Of a stretch of 6,271 nucleotides of DNA, positions 1 through 5,479 are shown one piece after another (within the stretch, counting starts at the first letter, position 1; every line of letters begins with the position of its first letter). The stretch spans positions 1 through 6,271 of the forward strand of contig JAOZMN010000178.1 of the NCBI GenBank assembly GCA_029934265.1, written 5' to 3'. This stretch comes from Bacteroidales bacterium (GTDB lineage Bacteria; Bacteroidota; Bacteroidia; Bacteroidales; JAADGE01). The position numbers were made by a program, and so were the translations under genes. The notes under the pieces are model-generated. The model did no database searches. It was not told where the DNA came from and was given only the letters and a program-made list of their open reading frames with translations.

Positions 1-841
1 TAACAGAACCCATTGCAATCATTATTTCTTCTGCATCTTCTGCACCGAAATAGCTGAAAGGTGCGTAATGTCGTCCTGTTTCTTTTGAAATTTCTTTCAT
101 GTAATCGGCTACGACATCAGCTATGGGGTCGTAAAATCTGCTTGCCGCCTCCCTTGCTTGGAAGAAAATATCGGGATTTTCAGCTGTTCCTCTTGTTACC
201 GGCGAGGTTGAAGTCAAAGCTCTGTCTCTGAAACCTTGCAAGGCTTCCATGTCTATTAAATCTTTCAAAAATTCTTCGTTCGGTACTTCAACTTTTGATA
301 TTTCGTGCGAAGTTCTGAAACCGTCGAAAAAATGTACAAACGGTATTCTTGTTTTGATTGAAGCAAGGTGTGCAATAGGAGCGATGTCCATAATTTGTTG
401 GGCACTTCCTGTTGCGAGCATTGCAAAACCTGTCTGACGACAAGCCATTACATCACTGTGGTCGCCGAATATCGACAATGCTTGTGTTGCAACACTTCTC
501 GCACTTACGTGGAATACTGCCGGAAGTAATTCTCCTGCAATTTTATACATATTGGGAATCATCAGCAATAAACCTTGTGAGGCTGTGTATGTCGATGTTA
601 AAGCTCCTCCTTGTAATGAGCCGTGAACAGCTCCTGAAGCACCGCCTTCGGATTGCATTTCGGACACCAAAACGGTTTCTCCGAAAAGATTTTTTCTTCC
701 TTTTGCCGACCAATTATCAACATATTCCGCCATATCAGAAGATGGTGTAATAGGATAAATTGCGGCTACTTCACTGAAAAGGTAAGAAACGTGTGCGGCT
801 GCATGGTTTCCTTCGCAGGTAATGAATTTTTTTTCTGCCAT
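1..841 (-). CDS. nifJ: Pyruvate:ferredoxin (flavodoxin) oxidoreductase, N-terminal part, cut by the left window edge
   Basis: This is the N-terminal 280 codons of pyruvate:ferredoxin (flavodoxin) oxidoreductase. The enzyme is cytoplasmic, uses thiamine diphosphate and Fe-S clusters, and converts pyruvate and CoA to acetyl-CoA, CO2 and reduced ferredoxin. The protein opens MAEKKFITCEGNHAAAHVSY and continues with YPITPSSDMAEY (residues 29-40), SEMQSEGGASGA (60-71) and SARSVATQALSIFGDHSDVM (113-132), all hallmarks of domain I of the single-chain enzyme. By family knowledge, Thr32, Glu65 and Arg115 match the pyruvate- and cofactor-contacting residues near 31, 64 and 114 of the Desulfovibrio enzyme. 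The ATG at 841 is chosen because the frame is closed by a stop at 884-886 with no other ATG between. No Shine-Dalgarno is present. The full protein is about 1,180 residues, so roughly three quarters lies outside the window. The frame is open at base 1 and reads MGSV before a split codon. It is transcribed divergently from the prenyltransferase gene. Confidence 0.96.
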   Translation of the reverse strand, partial: MAEKKFITCEGNHAAAHVSYLFSEVAAIYPITPSSDMAEYVDNWSAKGRKNLFGETVLVSEMQSEGGASGAVHGSLQGGALTSTYTASQGLLLMIPNMYKIAGELLPAVFHVSARSVATQALSIFGDHSDVMACRQTGFAMLATGSAQQIMDIAPIAHLASIKTRIPFVHFFDGFRTSHEISKVEVPNEEFLKDLIDMEALQGFRDRALTSTSPVTRGTAENPDIFFQAREAASRFYDPIADVVADYMKEISKETGRHYAPFSYFGAEDAEEIMIAMGSV

Positions 842-941
842 AGTAGTATTAAAATTTAAAATTAAGAACTTAAAAATTAAGAATTATTTAGAACTCGATG
901 AATAAATTTTATAATAAAACTTATTTAATTAATTCTTAAGT

Positions 942-982
942 CAAATATATATAAATTGTTTTTTTATTAAGTCGCAAATATA
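942..982 (-). promoter_or_regulatory. Candidate Bacteroidota -7 elements for nifJ
   Basis: On the minus strand TATATTTG occurs twice, at 982-975 and 949-942, each matching the primary-sigma -7 consensus TAnnTTTG of Bacteroidota. Neither has a good TTTG -33 element at the usual 19-21 nt spacing. The copy at 949-942 has TTTG at 978-975, but the spacer would be 25 nt. Transcription from either would give a nifJ leader of very roughly 90-130 nt. In DNA this A+T-rich some matches are expected by chance, so these are only candidates. Confidence 0.3.
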
Positions 983-1038
983 CAATAATATTTATATTTT
1001 TTCACTGCATAAATTTAATTTATAAAGATTATTAATAG

Positions 1039-1046
1039 TATATTTG
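1039..1046 (+). promoter_or_regulatory. Candidate -7 element for the UbiA-family gene
   Basis: TATATTTG is a perfect match to the Bacteroidota -7 consensus TAnnTTTG. A weak -33-like TTTA lies at 1014-1017, 21 nt upstream. It would give a leader of about 120 nt before the ATG at 1172. The A+T-rich background makes chance matches likely. Confidence 0.3.
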
Positions 1047-1171
1047 CAAAATAATCGGTAAGAAAAAGTAAATTAGATTAACATTAATAGTAAACTGCTA
1101 ATATTCAGATTAATAAAATATTAAATTTTTAATAATTGACTAAGGTGATATAAATCATAAAATAGAAAAAT

Positions 1172-2038
1172 ATGTTTAAAAACTATCTTTCAATGATTAA
1201 ATTCAGTCATACTGTTTTTGCTATGCCTTTTGCATTTGTAGGTTTTTTTGTGGCTGTAAATCATACTGATATTTCTTTGTTTGAAACCGGTTGGATTATA
1301 CTTTTACTTGTAATATTTGATATGATTTTTGCAAGAAGTGCAGCTATGGCTTTTAATCGCTATTTGGACAGAAAAATTGACGGAAAAAATCCAAGGACTG
1401 CCGTACGTGAAATCCCGGCAGGAAAAATAACAGAAAAAAACGCTTTGTTGTTTGTAATTATCAATTCGATACTGTTTATTGCAACGACATATTTTATTAA
1501 CAGTCTGGTTTTTTATCTGTCGCCGGTTGCTTTGCTTGTCGTTTTGGGATATAGTTATACTAAGCGTTTTACATGGTTTTGTCATTTGGTCTTGGGACTG
1601 GGTTTGTCGCTCGCACCGATTGGGGCATACCTTGCCGTTACAGGAAAATTTGCTGTTTTGCCGGTGCTATTTTCGCTTGCTGTTCTGTTCTGGACTGCCG
1701 GTTTTGATATTATTTATGCTTTGCAAGATGAAACTTTCGATAAGGAAAATAAATTAAAATCAATTCCGGTTTTGCTTGGGCGTAAAAATTCTTTGTTACT
1801 TTCGACTTTTTTACATATATTGTGTGCAGGATTTATTATTTTTGCAGGAATTATCGGTGCCGGCGAGTTTGGTTTATGGTATTGGGCAGGTGTATTTTTC
1901 TTCGGAAGTTCACTTATTTATCAGCACATTATCGTAAAACCTAATGATTTAAGCAGAGTAAATCTTGCTTTTTTTACGACAAACGGAATTGCAAGTCTGA
2001 TTTTTGCAAGTTTTACAATATTTTCTATGTATTATTGA
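1172..2038 (+). CDS. UbiA-family polyprenyltransferase (4-hydroxybenzoate/menaquinone type, possible MqnP)
   Basis: This 288-aa integral membrane prenyltransferase would attach a polyprenyl chain from its diphosphate to an aromatic quinone precursor. Both Mg-diphosphate binding motifs are intact: N62-x3-D66-x3-D70 within NRYLDRKIDGKNPRT, and D179-x2-Y182-x3-D186-x3-D190 within DIIYALQDETFDKENK. Hydrophobic segments along the whole length fit the eight or nine helices of the family, and the length is normal. The start IKFSHTVFAMPFA and the NPRT...REIPAG stretch resemble the UbiA-like branch often auto-named 4-hydroxybenzoate polyprenyltransferase, rather than MenA. Bacteroidota make menaquinone and not ubiquinone, so the likely role is in menaquinone synthesis, possibly as MqnP of the futalosine route; that is inference. 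No other quinone gene is in view. The ATG at 1172 has no Shine-Dalgarno, as is usual in the phylum. It stands alone, with 330 bp before and 354 bp after. Confidence 0.9.
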   Translation: MFKNYLSMIKFSHTVFAMPFAFVGFFVAVNHTDISLFETGWIILLLVIFDMIFARSAAMAFNRYLDRKIDGKNPRTAVREIPAGKITEKNALLFVIINSILFIATTYFINSLVFYLSPVALLVVLGYSYTKRFTWFCHLVLGLGLSLAPIGAYLAVTGKFAVLPVLFSLAVLFWTAGFDIIYALQDETFDKENKLKSIPVLLGRKNSLLLSTFLHILCAGFIIFAGIIGAGEFGLWYWAGVFFFGSSLIYQHIIVKPNDLSRVNLAFFTTNGIASLIFASFTIFSMYY

Positions 2039-2192
2039 AGTCTTCGATTTATTTAATGGAACAAAGCCGTATTTATAAAAATTTAATAATCATAACGTTA
2101 TATAAAAATTGATGGGTAAAAACTGTTGTTTTGATGCTTATACTTTTCAATAGCAAAAAAAGCAGAGGAACAAGTTCGACAAAAATTGCTTT

Positions 2193-2223
2193 TTTGAAAA
2201 ACAATATGAATTTTGTAAATTTG
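2193..2223 (+). promoter_or_regulatory. Consensus Bacteroidota promoter for the 174-aa protein gene
   Basis: TTTG at 2193-2196 is followed after exactly 19 nt by TAAATTTG at 2216-2223. This matches both the -33 and the -7 (TAnnTTTG) elements of the Bacteroidota housekeeping promoter at the canonical spacing, and is the best promoter match in the window. Transcription should start near 2230, about 160 nt before the ATG at 2393, which places the inverted repeat inside the 5' untranslated leader. Confidence 0.6.
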
Positions 2224-2254
2224 CACTAAAATATTTATATAGTTCGATATAAAA

Positions 2255-2336
2255 AGACCCTTAGGGTTTGATTTAACAAAATTCAAAGAATCTAAATATC
2301 TAATTTACAGCATATTATTTAAAACCCTAAGGGTCT
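2255..2336. repeat. 15-bp perfect inverted repeat with self-palindromic arms, in a 5' leader
   Basis: The left arm AGACCCTTAGGGTTT (2255-2269) is the exact reverse complement of the right arm AAACCCTAAGGGTCT (2322-2336), with 52 nt between. Each arm is itself an odd palindrome around CCCTTAGGG or CCCTAAGGG. Because of this the arms also line up as direct repeats: ACCCTTAGGGTTTGATT at 2257-2273 and ACCCTAAGGGTCTGATT at 2324-2340 match at 15 of 17 bases, offset by 67 nt. The G/C-rich cores stand out from very A+T-rich surroundings. In RNA the element could form one long stem, or two local hairpins with three-base loops. It could be a dispersed palindromic repeat pair (REP-doublet or MITE-like), a regulator binding pair, or a leader structure. 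The sequence alone does not decide. Confidence 0.75.
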
Positions 2337-2392
2337 GATTGCGAAGAAATATACTTTTTAAACCTGACTTTTTATAATAAAATTTAAACATA

Positions 2393-2917
2393 ATGACAGA
2401 AGTATTAGAAATACTTAAATATACCGTACCTTCGATAATTGTTCTGCTTACAACAGTATTTATCTTAAAACATCATTCCGGTTTAGAGCAAAAAAAAGAA
2501 ACTTCCAAATTGTTTTTGCAAAATAACAAACAAATTGTTCCGCTGAAAATGCAGGCTTATGAAAGAATAGTTTTGCTTTTGGAAAGAATTTCGCCGGAAA
2601 ATTTATCTTTAAGATTATATACGCAAGGTATGAATTGTGCTCAATTACAGTCGCTTATGCTTAAATCAATTCGTAAGGAATACGAGCATAATTTGTCGCA
2701 ACAGGTATATGTAAATACAATGACTTGGGAGGCGGTAAAAAATGCAAAAGAAAGTCTGATACAAATAATAAATGTAGCCGGTACAAAAGTAAAGCCTCAA
2801 ATGAAATCAATATATCTTAACCAAGAAATTATCAAGATATACAGCAAAGCCGAAATTACACCCGTGCAAACTGCAATTAATATCGTTAAAAACGAAATAC
2901 AAAAACAGTTCGGTTGA
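2393..2917 (+). CDS. Conserved Bacteroidota membrane-anchored protein, DUF7935-like
   Basis: This is a 174-aa protein of unknown function. One hydrophobic segment near residues 10-26 (TVPSIIVLLTTVFILKH) suggests a single N-terminal membrane anchor with the rest probably cytosolic. The remainder is mostly helical and polar, with the stretches PLKMQAYERIVLLLERISPE (about 50-69) and KEYEHNLSQQVYV (about 95-107), which I recall from small conserved Bacteroidota proteins now grouped as DUF7935. That family name is from memory. I see no catalytic motif or metal-binding pattern. The ATG at 2393 directly precedes the hydrophobic segment and has no Shine-Dalgarno. A strong promoter match and a repeat-containing leader lie upstream, so it probably has its own transcript. 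The DUF5686 gene follows on the same strand after 96 bp and could be co-transcribed. Confidence 0.85.
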   Translation: MTEVLEILKYTVPSIIVLLTTVFILKHHSGLEQKKETSKLFLQNNKQIVPLKMQAYERIVLLLERISPENLSLRLYTQGMNCAQLQSLMLKSIRKEYEHNLSQQVYVNTMTWEAVKNAKESLIQIINVAGTKVKPQMKSIYLNQEIIKIYSKAEITPVQTAINIVKNEIQKQFG

Positions 2918-2925
2918 TATACTTT

Positions 2926-2996
2926 AATTTTAGTTTAAAGCTTGCATTACGACTAAAATTGCATAAAATATTAGTTTCACGACTGTTTACAGCATA
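2926..2996. repeat. Degenerate short repeats between the 174-aa and 817-aa genes
   Basis: Two overlapping structures lie in this 96-bp gap. AATTTTAGT (2926-2934) and ACTAAAATT (2952-2960) form a 9-bp perfect inverted repeat with a 17-nt loop. ACGACT ... GCATA occurs twice in direct orientation, at 2949-2965 and 2979-2996, about 30 bp apart with internal spacings of 6 and 7 nt. The hairpin is A/T-rich and has no following T run, so it is a poor intrinsic terminator. The direct repeats could be a decayed tandem duplication or paired operator half-sites. TAAAATTG (2954-2961) is a one-mismatch -7 element and might promote the 817-aa gene. Confidence 0.35.
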
Positions 2997-3013
2997 CAAT
3001 ATTCCGATATAAT

Positions 3014-5467
3014 ATGATTAAAAACCTTCCTCTTCTTATTATATTATTGTTTTCGATTGTTTCACAAGCACAAATTACAAAAATATCCGGAACGATACGT
3101 GATAAAGAAACAAAAGAAACAATACCTTTTGTAATACTGTCGTTTAAAGGTACTCACATCGGAACTACAAGCAATGCAGACGGTTTTTTTTATTTGGAAA
3201 CTTCTGTAAAAGTTGATACTCTTGAAGTTATATGTATAGGATACCAAAGTTTGTCGGTAAAAACAGAAGCATTTAAAAATAATGAGCTTAATTTGGAACT
3301 TTCTCCAAGTTCCGTTGATATAGAAGAGGTTACAATCGTAGCAGGAAAAAATCCCGCAATTTTATTGATGAAAAAAGTAATTAAAAGGCGGAAACAAAAT
3401 AATCCGGAACGCCTACTTGCTTACAGTTACGAACAGTACAATAAATTACAACTCGATATTAATAATTTCAAATACAATCCCGACTTTGCTAAAAATAAAA
3501 AAACGTTAAAATATAAATCTATTTTGGATAATATCGGTACAGATACCATAACAGGAAAAACATACTTACCTGTTCTTATTTCCGAAACATTATCGGATTA
3601 TTACTATCAAAAACGTCCTCGAAAAGAAAAAGAAATAATTAAAGCCGTAAAAATATCCGGAATTGAAAATACAAGCCTGATGCAGTTTACAGGACAAATG
3701 TATCTTGATATTAATCTGTACAAAAATTATATAAAAATATTCGAAAAACAATTTGTAAGTCCGATTGCAGTAAATTCTTTGCTTGTTTACGATTATTATC
3801 TTACCGACAGTACGTTTATAAATAAAAAAAAGTATTATAAATTAATATTTAAACCCAAAAGAAAACAGGAATATACTTTTGATGGCTATATGTGGATTGC
3901 CGATAACTTTTTTGCCGTAAAAGAAATTAAAGCAAATCTTTCCCGAAGTGTGAATCTTGAATTTATCAAAAGTATAAATTTTTCACAAAAATATGAAGTT
4001 ATAAACGACAGTATATTTTTCCCTGCTAACGAAACCACGCTTATAGACTTTAATTTAACTGATTTTACACCCGGTTATTTCGGAAAAAAAATCACATCTC
4101 GAAAAAAAATTAAAATAAATCCGGAATATGAAGATAAATTTTTCTCAAAGACTATCCCGCAAGAACTTATAACTCTTGAAAATGCCGGTCAGGCTGACAG
4201 CACTTATTGGAAAAGTGTAAGGCATGAAAAACTTTCCGACCAAGAACAACAAATATATAAAACTGTTGATTTTGTTAAAAATATTCCTGCATTTAAAACC
4301 GTAGCAAATACAATTAAAATGTTGAGCTTCGGATATTACGAAATCGGCAAATTTGAATACGGACCTTATTTTAAAACTTACAGTCGCAACGAAATAGAAG
4401 GGCATCGTTTTCGGATAGGCGGACGTACAAGTTCTGCATTCAGCAAAAAAACGGAATACAGCGGACATATAGCTTACGGAACTCTCGATAAAAAATTTAA
4501 GTACGGTATCGGTTTTAAATACAGAATAAGTAAGAACCCTTGGGTCGTTTTAAGCAGTTCGTATAACAGTGATATGGTGCAACTCGGAGCAAGTCCGAAT
4601 GCCTTTACGGAAGATAATATAATTTCTACAGTAATAAGTAAAGAAGCGAATAAAGATTTGCTTTTGCAAGATAAATTTAAAATTGGTATTGAAAAAGAAT
4701 GGTTTAAAGGATTGATAAGTGAAGTGAAATTTTCATATAAAAATCTTTATCCTTCGGAATTTATAAAATTTACCGACTACAATGATAATGCCGTTACGTC
4801 ATTGAGAACAAGCGAAATAATTTTAAATACTCACCTTGCTTATAACGAAAAATATCTTGAAAGTGATTTGTCTCGAATTTTTCTCGGTTCAAAATATCCT
4901 GTATTTGATATTTCGTACAGTTTTGCTCCGGAAGGACTTTTTAAAAACAGTTACAACTATCATAAAATAACTGTAAATGTAGAGCAAAGCATATTTTTAG
5001 GCTTTATCGGGAAATTTAATTATTCTGTTGAGGCAGGTAAAATATACGGTACAGTTCCTTTCCCTTTACTCAAACTTCACGAAGGAAATCAAACTTACAT
5101 TTTTGACCCGTATTCGTTTAATTTAATGAATTATTATGAATTTGCAAGCGACAAATGGTTAAGTGTTTATGCCGAACATCATTTTCAAGGTCTGTTTTTG
5201 AATAAAATACCGCTTGTCAGAAAATTAAAAATGCGTGAAGTCCTTTATGGAAAGGGAGTCATAGGTTCGTTAAGCGATGAAAATAAAAATGAATTTAATT
5301 TTCCCACAACATTGTCAGACCTATCGACACCTTACATTGAAGCCGGCATCGGCATCGAAAATATATTTACTTTTTTTCGTGTCGATGCTATTTGGCGACT
5401 TACTCACAACGACAAACCCGATAATTCAAAATTCGGAATAAGAGCATCATTTCAGGCACAATTTTAA
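3014..5467 (+). CDS. DUF5686 and carboxypeptidase-like regulatory domain outer-membrane protein
   Basis: This 817-aa secreted protein is probably in the outer membrane. Residues 1-19 are a signal peptide (MIKN, a hydrophobic core, then SQA) with likely cleavage before Gln20. Residues about 22-108 form a CarboxypepD_reg-like beta-sandwich: ISGTIRDKETKETIPFV, then GTTSNADGFFYL, then VICIGYQSL and a final EEVTIV strand. This domain also starts many SusC/TonB-dependent receptors, but no TonB plug domain follows. From about 110 to the end the protein matches the DUF5686 architecture as I know it: a basic linker (KKVIKRRKQNNPE), a periplasmic-type beta-rich part, then alternating aromatic strands ending in RASFQAQF. 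A terminal Phe is the usual outer-membrane barrel signal. Its biochemical role is unknown; no enzyme motif is seen. Length is normal and the frame is intact. It ends 12 bp from the convergent mltG stop codon. Confidence 0.9.
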   Translation: MIKNLPLLIILLFSIVSQAQITKISGTIRDKETKETIPFVILSFKGTHIGTTSNADGFFYLETSVKVDTLEVICIGYQSLSVKTEAFKNNELNLELSPSSVDIEEVTIVAGKNPAILLMKKVIKRRKQNNPERLLAYSYEQYNKLQLDINNFKYNPDFAKNKKTLKYKSILDNIGTDTITGKTYLPVLISETLSDYYYQKRPRKEKEIIKAVKISGIENTSLMQFTGQMYLDINLYKNYIKIFEKQFVSPIAVNSLLVYDYYLTDSTFINKKKYYKLIFKPKRKQEYTFDGYMWIADNFFAVKEIKANLSRSVNLEFIKSINFSQKYEVINDSIFFPANETTLIDFNLTDFTPGYFGKKITSRKKIKINPEYEDKFFSKTIPQELITLENAGQADSTYWKSVRHEKLSDQEQQIYKTVDFVKNIPAFKTVANTIKMLSFGYYEIGKFEYGPYFKTYSRNEIEGHRFRIGGRTSSAFSKKTEYSGHIAYGTLDKKFKYGIGFKYRISKNPWVVLSSSYNSDMVQLGASPNAFTEDNIISTVISKEANKDLLLQDKFKIGIEKEWFKGLISEVKFSYKNLYPSEFIKFTDYNDNAVTSLRTSEIILNTHLAYNEKYLESDLSRIFLGSKYPVFDISYSFAPEGLFKNSYNYHKITVNVEQSIFLGFIGKFNYSVEAGKIYGTVPFPLLKLHEGNQTYIFDPYSFNLMNYYEFASDKWLSVYAEHHFQGLFLNKIPLVRKLKMREVLYGKGVIGSLSDENKNEFNFPTTLSDLSTPYIEAGIGIENIFTFFRVDAIWRLTHNDKPDNSKFGIRASFQAQF

Positions 5468-5479
5468 AAGTCGAACACC

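Larger units (their letters stand above)
842..1171. other. A+T-rich divergent intergenic region between nifJ and the prenyltransferase gene
   Basis: This 330-bp gene-free stretch should hold promoters for both divergent genes. It is extremely A+T-rich and no ORF in it looks like a real protein. Visible structure: an 11-bp direct repeat AAAATTAAGAA (858-868 and 873-883) just upstream of the nifJ start; a 10-bp inverted repeat TTAAGAATTA (877-886) with TAATTCTTAA (930-939); and three perfect matches to the Bacteroidota -7 element TAnnTTTG, two on the minus strand and one on the plus strand, listed separately. I see no RNA gene and no convincing riboswitch. Confidence 0.7.
2039..2392. other. Intergenic region with a promoter and an inverted-repeat leader element
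   Basis: This 354-bp gap has no credible gene. The first part (2039-2192) shows only a 10-bp perfect palindrome ATAACGTTAT (2092-2101) and a weak A/T-rich 9-bp inverted repeat (AAAAAAGCA 2156-2164 with TGCTTTTTT 2187-2195). The second part holds a consensus promoter (2193-2223) and the large inverted repeat at 2255-2336, so the downstream gene probably has a leader of about 160 nt. No clear intrinsic terminator for the upstream prenyltransferase gene is seen. Confidence 0.7.

Noticed and set aside
249..859. Three plus-strand ORFs of 62-112 codons (249-437, 412-750, 653-859)
   Set aside because: They lie antisense to the clearly coding nifJ frame, overlap one another and have no protein-like features.
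2156..2195. A/T-rich hairpin AAAAAAGCA/TGCTTTTTT as a terminator for the prenyltransferase gene
   Set aside because: The stem has only two G/C pairs, the T run is part of the stem rather than after it, and it overlaps the -33 element of the downstream promoter.
2098..2286. 62-codon minus-strand ORF in the intergenic region
   Set aside because: Its start overlaps the inverted-repeat element, its composition follows the A+T-rich background, and it runs against the better-supported promoter and leader.
2255..2336. Invertible promoter flanked by inverted repeats, as in Bacteroides phase variation
   Set aside because: The 52-bp interior has no TAnnTTTG promoter in either direction and no invertase gene is nearby; the promoter lies outside the repeats.
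2257..2340. Two direct repeats with a 50-nt spacer, considered as a minimal CRISPR
   Set aside because: There are only two imperfect copies, the repeats are short palindromes, and no cas gene is present.
4145..4468. 107-codon minus-strand ORF
   Set aside because: It is fully inside the DUF5686 gene on the opposite strand. Its Cys/Phe-rich composition is typical of a shadow frame.
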